DNA from: Chryseobacterium sp. CH25
GTDB lineage: Bacteria; Bacteroidota; Bacteroidia; Flavobacteriales; Weeksellaceae
Direction of reading: 5' to 3'
Length of the DNA stretch: 64,000 bases
Assembly (NCBI RefSeq): GCF_004119455.1
Contig: NZ_NRQT01000005.1
Span: forward strand, 1 to 64,000
Shown here: piece by piece, positions 17,405 to 25,172 of the stretch
How positions within the stretch are numbered: position 1 is the first letter of the stretch
Layout of the letters: every line of letters begins with the position of its first letter
Program-made: the position numbers and the translations under genes
Notes under the pieces: model-generated
The model's database searches: none
What the model saw: only the letters and a program-made list of their open reading frames with translations
Told to the model about the DNA's origin: nothing

Positions 17405-17455
17405 CCCCTTCTCTGAAGGGGTGGCATTTTGCAACGCAAAAAGACGGGGTAGTTT
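17405..17455. repeat. Double-hairpin intergenic repeat
   Basis: Two adjacent stems: CCCCTTC-TCT-GAAGGGG (17405-17421) and TTTTGC-AAC-GCAAAA (17427-17441), followed by GACGGGGTAGTTT. The arrangement CCCCTTC/GAAGGGGTGGC ... GACGGGGTNGTT resembles an interspersed motif I recall from Chryseobacterium-like genomes. It lies in the 17177-17548 gap, which shows nothing else apart from AT-rich sequence. Confidence 0.6.
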
Positions 17456-17548
17456 ACGATGAGCAATAAGGAATAATTGTAATAGCAAAAAAGAAATTAT
17501 AGTGAATATAAAATCTAATAGTTACTTTTGCTTTAATGCTTATACCCA

Positions 17549-18037
17549 ATGAAAAACACCACTTTTACAGCCACCTTAGAAATCATCGGCATCAATCCTT
17601 TTGTTTTTATTCCTGAAGATATTCTGGAAGGGATTTTTGAAGCCTCAGGAAGAAATAAAAGCCCAATTCCGGTAAAAGGAACTGTTAATGGGAAAGAATT
17701 TCAGCAGAATCTGATGAAATATCTAGGTGAATGGAGGCTGTACGTGAATTTAATAATGTTGAAAAATTCCCCTAAAAGAATTGGAGAAATTATTGAAGTG
17801 ATGGTGGAATATGATAACTCAGACCGAAGTATTTCCATTCATCCTCAATTAGAACAAGCAATACAAGACAGTACGTTGGCTACAAGTAACTTTGAAAAAC
17901 TGATTCCTTCCAGACGACATGAATTAATCCGGTATATCAATAATCTGAAAACAGAAGCCAGCATCCAGCGCAATATTGAGAAAATTATCAGACATCTGCA
18001 TGGAGAAACAGATTTCTTCGGGAAGAAGATTGAGTAA
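17549..18037 (+). CDS. YdeI/OmpD-associated family protein with DUF1905 domain
   Basis: A 162-residue cytoplasmic protein in two parts. Residues about 5-90 form a DUF1905 beta-barrel (FTATLEIIGINPFVFIPEDI, VKGTVNGKEFQQNLMKYLGE, LYVNLIMLKNSPKRIGE). Residues about 100-155 match the YdeI/OmdA C-terminal helical region (SRRHELIRYINNLKTEASIQRNIEKIIRHL). Family members have been linked to bacteriocin or envelope stress resistance, but no reaction is established. It is monocistronic, flanked by the 17.4-kb repeat and a terminator. Confidence 0.82.
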   Translation: MKNTTFTATLEIIGINPFVFIPEDILEGIFEASGRNKSPIPVKGTVNGKEFQQNLMKYLGEWRLYVNLIMLKNSPKRIGEIIEVMVEYDNSDRSISIHPQLEQAIQDSTLATSNFEKLIPSRRHELIRYINNLKTEASIQRNIEKIIRHLHGETDFFGKKIE

Positions 18038-18060
18038 TAAAGTTTAGTAGAAAGATAAAA

Positions 18061-18097
18061 ACAAACTCCGGAAGATATTCCCGGAGTTTGTTTCTTT
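18061..18097. terminator. Bidirectional terminator
   Basis: ACAAACTCCGG (18061-18071) pairs with CCGGAGTTTGT (18081-18091) around a nine-base loop, with a T-rich tail. It lies between the convergent YdeI-like and TPR genes. Confidence 0.85.
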
Positions 18098-18099
18098 AG

Positions 18100-18657
18100 T
18101 TATGAATTTAAAGCTTTGCTTAGTTTTATAGCATCCTGGTTGTTAGGATCATACTTTAATGATTTTGCAATATGTTCTTTCGCCTTGCTAGGATCAGTTT
18201 GCTGTTCTGAGAAGGCAATGTAGAAGTAAGCATAGGCCAGGTTCTTTTTATTCTGTTCTACTTCTTCCGGCTTCACAGCTGCAACATACTTTTCATAGGC
18301 GATTTTTGCATTGGTATCATCTTTAGCCGACTGATAAGCATAAGCCTGGCTGTAATAAGATGGAGCCCAGTCCGGTAATAAAACGGAGATTTTTTTCCAG
18401 GTTTCAATCGCATTGGTCCAGTCTGATGCTTCCTGGTAAGCAGTGGCCAATTTAGCTAAGGCTTCCGTATCTTTTGGGTTGGTTTCAATTTGTTTTTTAA
18501 GACCTTCAATAGTAGGGTTTTGTTGGGTAGCAGCAGCTTGAGTTGCTGTACTGGCTGCACTGTCCGTTTGAGTGGTTTGTGCACTTACAAAACTAGCGCT
18601 TCCTACAAGAATTAAACCTGCAAATAGGTTTTTGATGTTAACTTTCGGCATTTTCAT
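18100..18657 (-). CDS. Exported tetratricopeptide-repeat protein
   Basis: A 185-residue protein with a signal peptide (NLFAGLILVGSASFVSAQ, cut near residue 27), then a Thr/Ala/Gln-rich linker (about 28-50). Three or so TPR units follow: NPKDTEALAKLATAYQEASD, LLPDWAPSYYSQAYAYQSAK, and NLAYAYFYIAFSEQQTDPSK with DPNNQDAIKLSKAL. It is probably a periplasmic scaffold for protein-protein contacts; no partner is evident. It is monocistronic, read toward the terminator at 18.06 kb. Confidence 0.85.
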   Translation of the reverse strand: MKMPKVNIKNLFAGLILVGSASFVSAQTTQTDSAASTATQAAATQQNPTIEGLKKQIETNPKDTEALAKLATAYQEASDWTNAIETWKKISVLLPDWAPSYYSQAYAYQSAKDDTNAKIAYEKYVAAVKPEEVEQNKKNLAYAYFYIAFSEQQTDPSKAKEHIAKSLKYDPNNQDAIKLSKALNS

Positions 18658-18780
18658 AATCTTATATTTTATAATTCGGAAATCTAAAATTCAATAATAA
18701 TTCCATAAAAGCTCAAATTTTAGAGGCTTTAAGTTTTTTTAGAAAATATTAACGGGATTCTTATTTTTTTTAGATTAATT

Positions 18781-18811
18781 TTTGATTCGTTGGGGTTTGA
18801 ACCTATCTTTG
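18781..18811 (+). promoter_or_regulatory. Consensus Bacteroidota promoter of pepE
   Basis: TTTG (18781-18784), exactly 19 bases, then TATCTTTG (18804-18811), matching TTTG-N19-TAnnTTTG. The ATG is 29 bases beyond the -7 box. Confidence 0.75.
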
Positions 18812-18840
18812 TAAGTCTATTTTTATAATCAAAATATCCT

Positions 18841-19533
18841 ATGAATATTATATTAGCTTCCACATCTACACTTTTCGGTGGAGAATATCTGGAATATTTA
18901 AGAGAAGAATTAATTCAGTTATATGCAGGAATTGACGAGATCGTTTTTGTTCCTTTTGCGAGACCCGGAGGTATTTCCCATGATGATTATACAGCAAAAG
19001 CCCGTTCATTTTTTGAAACCATCAACATCAAAGTAAAAGGTCTTCATGAGTTTGAAGATAAAACGGAAGCTCTACATCAGGCAAAAGGCTTTTTTACAGG
19101 CGGTGGAAATACATTTTTATTGGTTAAAACTCTACACGAAGAAGGTTTGATGTCTGTGTTAAAAGAAAATGTAACCAGTGGAAAACCATATCTTGGGTGC
19201 AGTGCAGGAAGTAATATCGGGGGACAGAATATGAAAACAACGAACGATATGCCGATTGTATATCCGCCAAGTTTCGACTGTATGGGATTAGTTCCGTTCA
19301 ACCTTAATCCACATTACCTTGATCCGAATCCGGATTTAAAACATAACGGAGAAACAAGAGAAACCCGTATCATGGAATTTCTTACTCAAAATGACCTTAA
19401 AGTAGTAGGCCTTAGAGAAGGTAATTGGATCAGAAGAATCAATAATACCATTACAGTGGAAGGAAGTGAACTGACCAGAATTTTTGAAAAAGGAAAAGAA
19501 CCTTACGAAATAGAAGCGGGAAGTTCGTTATAA
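18841..19533 (+). CDS. pepE: Dipeptidase E (alpha-aspartyl dipeptidase)
   Basis: A 230-residue cytosolic serine peptidase of family S51, full length. The nucleophile elbow is GCSAGSN with S121, and D136 (TTNDMP) and H158 (NLNPHY) complete the triad seen in PepE. GFFTGGGNTFLL is the conserved loop before it. It hydrolyses dipeptides with N-terminal aspartate. The stop codon TAA overlaps the ATG of the next gene by one base, so the two are translationally coupled. Confidence 0.93.
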   Translation: MNIILASTSTLFGGEYLEYLREELIQLYAGIDEIVFVPFARPGGISHDDYTAKARSFFETINIKVKGLHEFEDKTEALHQAKGFFTGGGNTFLLVKTLHEEGLMSVLKENVTSGKPYLGCSAGSNIGGQNMKTTNDMPIVYPPSFDCMGLVPFNLNPHYLDPNPDLKHNGETRETRIMEFLTQNDLKVVGLREGNWIRRINNTITVEGSELTRIFEKGKEPYEIEAGSSL

Positions 19534-20396
19534 TGGAACAGCAGGACATCAATAGCTTTATAGAACGCAACCTGAAGAATTTTTCAGTAAACAGCACCGG
19601 TTGGAATGATCTGATCGGAAGAATGCTCTCTGAATTGCTTGCTGCGGGCTGGAATATGGAACATGATGTCTTTGGAAAAGAGAAATTCGGGGGACTTCGA
19701 TGCTATATTTATTCTGAAGATGAAGAATTGAATGCCAATCTGAGAAAAATCACTAATAAATATGCCCAACTATCTGGAAAGACCTGTGAGATTTGTGGTA
19801 ATGAAGGGAAATTAAGAATCATTAATTCCTGGGAAACCACCTTGTGTATTAACCACTTCATCGATCAGAAACCCATCATGGAAATTGATGAAGAACAGAA
19901 TATCATGTATAAACAGAAATCTATTCTGAATATGCAAGATATTGTAAAAGCAGAAGTAGAATTTGATTGGACAAAATTGAAACTTTACACTCAAAAGTCA
20001 CTCAATACCGACGAATACTTCTCTTTTTCCAGGCAGGAACCGAATTATTATCTGCTTTTAAAGGCTGTTCCTCTACATTTGTTTCCAGAAGATATGCAGC
20101 GTAAAATTTCAGATCTGTTTCAAAACCTGAAAGATTGTGAGGTATGTGGGCATAAAGCACTGGATCATAAATCCTGTTTACGTTGTCATCATGAACCTTG
20201 GGGAGCCAGTAAATATCATGAGGAAGAGTATGAGGAAAAGGCAGACTATATAAAAGAATGTCAAATGGATATTTTCATAGATGAAGATGGCTATGAGGAG
20301 TATTTTAAATATGACCGCTCATTTGAGGAAATTCCTGGTCATCAGATCCTTTTCACTCCCGCTGACCTCGAGGAATATAAAAAGCTTTTATTTTAA
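19533..20396 (+). CDS. Uncharacterised protein with two zinc-ribbon-like cysteine clusters
   Basis: I do not recognise a named family for this 287-residue cytoplasmic protein. Two clusters look like structural zinc sites: C85-x-x-C88 with C105-x-x-H108 (TCEICGNEG ... LCINH), and C202-x-x-C205 with C215-x-x-C218 (CEVCGHKALDHKSCLRC). The region FGGLRCYIYSEDEELNANLR before the first cluster and the acidic C-terminus (EEEYEEKADY, DEDGYEEYFKYD) are notable. The ATG shares one base with the pepE stop, so expression follows pepE. The function is unknown and a link to peptide metabolism is only positional. Confidence 0.8.
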   Translation: MEQQDINSFIERNLKNFSVNSTGWNDLIGRMLSELLAAGWNMEHDVFGKEKFGGLRCYIYSEDEELNANLRKITNKYAQLSGKTCEICGNEGKLRIINSWETTLCINHFIDQKPIMEIDEEQNIMYKQKSILNMQDIVKAEVEFDWTKLKLYTQKSLNTDEYFSFSRQEPNYYLLLKAVPLHLFPEDMQRKISDLFQNLKDCEVCGHKALDHKSCLRCHHEPWGASKYHEEEYEEKADYIKECQMDIFIDEDGYEEYFKYDRSFEEIPGHQILFTPADLEEYKKLLF

Positions 20397-20515
20397 CTAT
20401 ATTTGAGTTAGAATTTTAAATAACAAAACCTGAACCACTGCTCTGCAAAATAGATAATTGTTGCCGGCAGTGTTTCAGTCTATCAGCAAAAGTTTAGCAT
20501 AAAAACAACAGTGAA

Positions 20516-21889
20516 ATGAAAAAAACACTTGCAGTTCTCACCCTTTCTGTACAGATGGTTTCGGCCCAGAATATGGCCCAGAAATTAGATAAAGCAACCA
20601 AAGATCTTATGGATTCTTCAGGTGCCATTGCTTCTAATTTATCATTTTATGTGTCAGATGAAAATGGAAATCTTATATACGAATATCAGGGAAGTAAAGG
20701 CCTTTCTACGGCTTCTACCCAGAAAATATTTACAGCAGGTGCTGCTTTGGAAACCTTAGGGAAAAATTACACTTATACAACTACTTCAAGTTATTCCGGA
20801 AGTATATCCGGTGGGAATCTGAACGGAAATCTCTTCATTAGTTCCAATGGTGACCCTACTCTGGGAAGCTGGAGATACGATGCTTATAAACCTGAAAGTT
20901 TTAAAAAGAAACTGATAGAAGCCATTAAGAGCTCAGGGATTACAAAAATTTCCGGTGATCTGGTGATTGATGATTCTTATTTTGATCATCAGACTATTCC
21001 GGGTGGATGGCCTTGGGATGACCTTGGAAACTATTATGGTGCAGGAGTTTGGGGAATCAACTGGAGAGAAAATCAGTTTGATATCAACATCAATGGAACA
21101 GAGTTTAAAAGTTTTTCCTATCCGTTAGAAAACGTAAAATGGCTGAATGATTTAAAAGCAGGAGGCAGTTCCGATCAGAGTCTGATCTTTACAGCTCCTC
21201 ATTCCAATGTTGCCTTAATTAATGGAATGCTTCCGGGAGGAAAAACTGTAACGGTTTCAGGTTCTACCCCTAACCCACCTGTACAGCTTGTAACAGAAGT
21301 GAGGCAATGGTTAAAAGAATCCGGAATTGAACTTTCCGGAAAAGCAGTTACCAATTCACAGCTTGAATTAGAAGGAAAGCAAGTTTTGGAAGCTCCTAAA
21401 AGTAATGTTATTCTTACGTATCAGTCTCCGACACTTGACAAAATAGTCTATTGGTTTTTGAGAAAGAGTGTCAATCTGTATGGGGAAACTATGATTAAGA
21501 CTTTAGGAAAAGAGAAAAAAGGGAATCCTGCTTTTAAAAGTGGAGTTGCCTATCTGAAAGAATTCTGGAAGTCAAAAGGAATTAATCCTAATATGATTAA
21601 TTTTGCTGACGGAAGCGGACTTTCTCCACAGAATTATGTAGCTGCAAAAGCTGAGGTACAGGCTCTTTTATATGCTAAAAAACAATCCTGGTTTGAATCT
21701 TATTACGATGGATTTCCGGTTCAGGATAATGGCATGAAAATGAAAAGCGGGACGATGAGGGATACCAAATCCTTTGCCGGTTACCATACTTCAAAAGATG
21801 GAAAGAAATATGTATTTTCAATTATCATCAATAATTATCAGGGGAGTGGAAGTGCAGAACTGCAGAAAATTCTTACTGTTTTAAAATAA
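20516..21889 (+). CDS. dacB: D-alanyl-D-alanine carboxypeptidase/endopeptidase (PBP4 type)
   Basis: A 457-residue penicillin-binding protein of family S13 with a signal peptide (KKTLAVLTLSVQMVSAQ). The catalytic SxxK is S67-TQ-K70. The second motif lies in NFADGSGLSPQNYV, and the KTG-like box is K410-S-G-T413. The inserted domain between the first two motifs has typical PBP4 stretches: GNLFISSNGDPTLGS, ISGDLVIDDSYF, and WPWDDLGNYYGAG. It trims pentapeptide and cuts peptide cross-links in the periplasm. A sensor-kinase gene starts seven bases after its stop, in the same reading frame, suggesting a shared cell-wall-related transcript. Confidence 0.93.
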   Translation: MKKTLAVLTLSVQMVSAQNMAQKLDKATKDLMDSSGAIASNLSFYVSDENGNLIYEYQGSKGLSTASTQKIFTAGAALETLGKNYTYTTTSSYSGSISGGNLNGNLFISSNGDPTLGSWRYDAYKPESFKKKLIEAIKSSGITKISGDLVIDDSYFDHQTIPGGWPWDDLGNYYGAGVWGINWRENQFDININGTEFKSFSYPLENVKWLNDLKAGGSSDQSLIFTAPHSNVALINGMLPGGKTVTVSGSTPNPPVQLVTEVRQWLKESGIELSGKAVTNSQLELEGKQVLEAPKSNVILTYQSPTLDKIVYWFLRKSVNLYGETMIKTLGKEKKGNPAFKSGVAYLKEFWKSKGINPNMINFADGSGLSPQNYVAAKAEVQALLYAKKQSWFESYYDGFPVQDNGMKMKSGTMRDTKSFAGYHTSKDGKKYVFSIIINNYQGSGSAELQKILTVLK

Positions 21890-21895
21890 ATAACC

Positions 21896-23062
21896 TTGAG
21901 GAAGTCCATATTAACCAGACTGAATAACTGGATTATTTTTGTTGTAATGACCACTTTGGTAATAGCCATTGTAGTAGCATCTACCACATTGATTAATTTC
22001 CTGAGAAAAGAGGAGATTAAAAGGATCAATCTCCTTTCCAAGGCCATAAGAATACAACAGGAAGTGAAAAGCCCTGATACAGATGTTCTGGATCTGTTAC
22101 CCGAGATTCTGAATATTAATAATACCATTCCGTTTATTGTGACGGATAAGTATAAAAATCCTATCCTTGAGCTGGGATATTATCGTAATATTCCTGAAAG
22201 CACCATCAAAAATCCTGAAAAACTTCATAATCTGATCATGAATATGGAGAAAAATTACAATCCTATTGAAATTAAAGTTCCGGATGGCAATAATCAGTTT
22301 GTGTATTATGACAATTCACGCTTACTGAATAACTTAAGGTATTCGCCCTATATTTTAGGACTGTTTATTCTGTTGTATTTCGGATTTACATTTTGGTTTT
22401 TTAAGACTATTAAAAAGACAGATGAAGGGTATCTTTGGGCTGGTCTGGCAAAGGAAACAGCACATCAGATCGGAACACCTTTATCTTCAATGATTGGCTG
22501 GATGGAAATCATGAAGCTGGAAAATCCCGATTCTGAAGGAGTGCATGAAATTGAAAAAGATATTGAAAGATTGAGAACAATTTCTGAGCGTTTTTCAAAA
22601 ATAGGTTCTGTTCCTGAGCTGAATGATATGAATTTCAATGAAACAATTCAGGAGAACTATGATTATTTAAAAACAAGAATTTCCAGGAAAGTTGATTTTA
22701 CACTTCATCTTCCTGCGTATACTGTATTGGTTCCGCATAATAAAATCCTGATGAGTTGGGTAATTGAAAATCTCGTGAAAAATGCTGTAGATGCTATGAA
22801 AGGAGAGGGTACCATTGTAATGTCTGTTTTTGAAAGAAATAAAAATATTCTGATTGAGGTAAAAGACAATGGTAGCGGAATGACGAGTCAACAGGCCAGA
22901 AATGCTTTTAAACCTGGGTATTCCACCAAGAAAAGAGGTTGGGGGCTAGGGTTGTCATTGGCTCAGAGAGTCATTCATGAATACCATAACGGGGATATTA
23001 AGATTTCCCAGACAGAGGTTGGGAAAGGAACTACATTCAGAATTACAATTAGAAAAGCATAG
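21896..23062 (+). CDS. Sensor histidine kinase (TTG start)
   Basis: A 388-residue membrane kinase: TM1 about 11-38 (WIIFVVMTTLVIAIVVAST), a periplasmic loop of about 100 residues, and TM2 about 150-170 (YILGLFILLYFGFTFWFF). Then come an H-box AKETAHQIGTPLSSMIGW with the phospho-histidine, an N-box VIENLVKNAVDAM, and G-boxes DNGSGM and KRGWGLGLSLAQRVI. There is no HAMP domain, and no response-regulator gene is adjacent, so the partner lies elsewhere. The start is TTG, since the frame has no ATG until inside TM1. It lies two codons after the dacB TAA in the same frame. The input signal is unknown; coupling to a PBP4 gene hints at envelope sensing. Confidence 0.87.
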   Translation: MRKSILTRLNNWIIFVVMTTLVIAIVVASTTLINFLRKEEIKRINLLSKAIRIQQEVKSPDTDVLDLLPEILNINNTIPFIVTDKYKNPILELGYYRNIPESTIKNPEKLHNLIMNMEKNYNPIEIKVPDGNNQFVYYDNSRLLNNLRYSPYILGLFILLYFGFTFWFFKTIKKTDEGYLWAGLAKETAHQIGTPLSSMIGWMEIMKLENPDSEGVHEIEKDIERLRTISERFSKIGSVPELNDMNFNETIQENYDYLKTRISRKVDFTLHLPAYTVLVPHNKILMSWVIENLVKNAVDAMKGEGTIVMSVFERNKNILIEVKDNGSGMTSQQARNAFKPGYSTKKRGWGLGLSLAQRVIHEYHNGDIKISQTEVGKGTTFRITIRKA

Positions 23063-23151
23063 ATGACGACCGGACTGTAAAATGAATATTAAATAAATCT
23101 GAAGGGCTTAGAGTAATTAATACGTTTTAGATAACTTATATTAAAAAAAAC

Positions 23152-23180
23152 AAAAGCGGGAAAATTTTCCCGCTTTTCTG
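23152..23180. terminator. Bidirectional terminator (26-bp perfect palindrome)
   Basis: AAAAGCGGGAAAA (23152-23164) pairs perfectly with its inverse (23165-23177). It lies between the convergent kinase and M61 peptidase genes. Confidence 0.85.
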
Positions 23181-23181
23181 T

Positions 23182-25038
23182 TTATTTTTTGCCTGTCAGC
23201 CACTGAGTCTGTAGTTTCAGCTCTTCCGGGCTTGGATTGTCTTTAAACTGAAGCGTTTCCATACTTAATTTATCCAGAATAGCTTTTCCTTTAAGAGTCA
23301 TTTTTTCTTTCTTACCTGCATTGTCTCTAAGAATAGTTACGGTAACATCCTGTCCTTCTTTGATGGTTTTGGTATACCCGATGAATTCCTGGATTTTTTG
23401 AATATCAATGGTTTTTCCATCCAAAGCAAGCACCTGGTCTGTAATTTTAAATCCTATACTCTTAGCAAATGGAGATAAGGTTGAGTTTTCATCAAAAGCC
23501 AGTGCTTTATTCTTATCATCATAACCCGTCTGATTAGGGTCTTTAATAAGCCAGAAGATAGGAGGAGTTTCCTGTTTGTGAACTTCTACACCTACCATCT
23601 TCAGATATTCTGCATAAGGTGTAGGCTGGCTTCCTGCAATGTATTTATTATAAAAATCCTTTATCTGAGGATATCCTGTTACGGTCACCAATTCATCAAT
23701 CAGCTTATCATCCTTGAACGGCTTATTTTCCCCAAATCTTTGGGATAATTTTCTGATCATATCACGGTAACCCATTTCTCCGTTGGACAGCTTTCTCAGT
23801 TCAATATCCATGCACATAGCCAGAAGAGCTCCTTTTTCATATACATTTCTGTACTGGTCCTTATAGGCGTCCTGTAATACATTTTTACTCATTACCGTAA
23901 AAGGCATGGTGTCATTGTAGTTTTTGGAGTTGGTGATCTTTTCTCCAATTCTTTTAAGAAACTCATCCTTGTTGATAAGCCCTTCCTGAATCTGAAATAA
24001 ATTGGCAAAGTATTCAGTTCCGCCTTCATACATCCATAGATGCTGAGACATTTTCGGATCTGCATAATTAAAGTAATGGATTTCTTCAGAATGGGTCTTC
24101 AAAGGATTAACCGTGTGAAAAAATTCATGAGAAACCACATCAGTAATGGTTTGATCAATAGCATCTTTAGGCATTCCTTCAGGAAGAACTACACTTGTAG
24201 ATTCATGATGTTCCAATGCTCCAAAGCCTTTTACCATAGGTCCGTCACCACCAGACAGATAAAGCATGATAGCATACTTTTTATTGGTGTTCATATCTCC
24301 AAGGAATTTCTTCTGGGCAACAACCATTTTCTCAAGATTATCTTTGAAATCTGCTGCTTTGTATTTTCCGGTTGGAGAATATACCCCCAAAACAAGATCC
24401 ATTCCTCCTGCATTGAAGGTAATGTAATCCGGTTTGGTATACATTAATGGTGAATCCGTCACCTTAGCATAATTGGCTAGCGTATAAGTATCTGTAGATT
24501 CAGATTTATCCTGATCTACCAATGCTGTGGTGCCATAGAAATCAGTTGGCTTCTGAATAATAAGCTGATAAGGAACATCCTGCATATTTTCAATATATCC
24601 TACAAAGCCGTGAGTATTGATCATATAAACTTTTCCTGCTTCTATATCAGTTCCTGAAGGAGAAAACACAGCTTTATGCTTAGAAGAATCCATTTCTTCA
24701 TCAAAACTGTCATTCACCAGATAAGAGATCTTGCTCAGGTTTTGGGCATTTTTTAATGAATAGCTGTTGTCATTAACTTTTGTGAAGGCCAATTCCTTTC
24801 CTTTGTTATCATAAAACTTGATGCCCTCTACAAATCTTCCATAATCATCTACAGAATAAGTTCCGGGAACCGTTTTCGGAAAATGGAATTTGATATCTCC
24901 CGATTTCATTTTCGGGAATTCCATCGTAACGGCTACTTTATCATCTTTTACATTAACAAGGTCAATGGTGGTTTTTATAGACTGTGCATTCGCTAAAAAA
25001 GCGGCAAAAAGGCCTAAGCTAAGTGCTGTTTTTCTCAT
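23182..25038 (-). CDS. M61 family metallopeptidase with PDZ domain
   Basis: A 618-residue exported enzyme with signal peptide (RKTALSLGLFAAFLANAQ). The N-terminal beta-domain of M61 peptidases covers about 20-250. The catalytic zinc site is H304-E-F-F-H308, followed by the downstream glutamate region WMYEGGTEYF. A PDZ domain lies at about 500-590 (SIGFKITDQVLALDGKTIDI, then TVTILRDNAGKKEKMTL). M61 enzymes are glycyl aminopeptidase-like. The protein ends without a type IX tail, so it is probably periplasmic or outer-membrane attached. The next upstream gene encodes another exported metallopeptidase (M1) on the same strand, separated by a terminator. Confidence 0.92.
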   Translation of the reverse strand: MRKTALSLGLFAAFLANAQSIKTTIDLVNVKDDKVAVTMEFPKMKSGDIKFHFPKTVPGTYSVDDYGRFVEGIKFYDNKGKELAFTKVNDNSYSLKNAQNLSKISYLVNDSFDEEMDSSKHKAVFSPSGTDIEAGKVYMINTHGFVGYIENMQDVPYQLIIQKPTDFYGTTALVDQDKSESTDTYTLANYAKVTDSPLMYTKPDYITFNAGGMDLVLGVYSPTGKYKAADFKDNLEKMVVAQKKFLGDMNTNKKYAIMLYLSGGDGPMVKGFGALEHHESTSVVLPEGMPKDAIDQTITDVVSHEFFHTVNPLKTHSEEIHYFNYADPKMSQHLWMYEGGTEYFANLFQIQEGLINKDEFLKRIGEKITNSKNYNDTMPFTVMSKNVLQDAYKDQYRNVYEKGALLAMCMDIELRKLSNGEMGYRDMIRKLSQRFGENKPFKDDKLIDELVTVTGYPQIKDFYNKYIAGSQPTPYAEYLKMVGVEVHKQETPPIFWLIKDPNQTGYDDKNKALAFDENSTLSPFAKSIGFKITDQVLALDGKTIDIQKIQEFIGYTKTIKEGQDVTVTILRDNAGKKEKMTLKGKAILDKLSMETLQFKDNPSPEELKLQTQWLTGKK

Positions 25039-25133
25039 TAGGTTTAAATTTATAGTTAAATAGTTGTTAGTTTTTTCATTTTGTTACGGAGAATAGTATT
25101 AAACTTTTCTTAAAAGTTCTAAATAAAAAATAA

Positions 25134-25167
25134 AAAGGCAAACTTGCTGATCTGCAAATTTGCCTTT
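25134..25167. terminator. Terminator of the M1 peptidase gene
   Basis: AAAGGCAAACTTGC and GCAAATTTGCCTTT form a stem of about 14 bp with one mismatch around six bases. The A-run on the left serves the leftward gene. Confidence 0.8.
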
Positions 25168-25172
25168 CTTTA

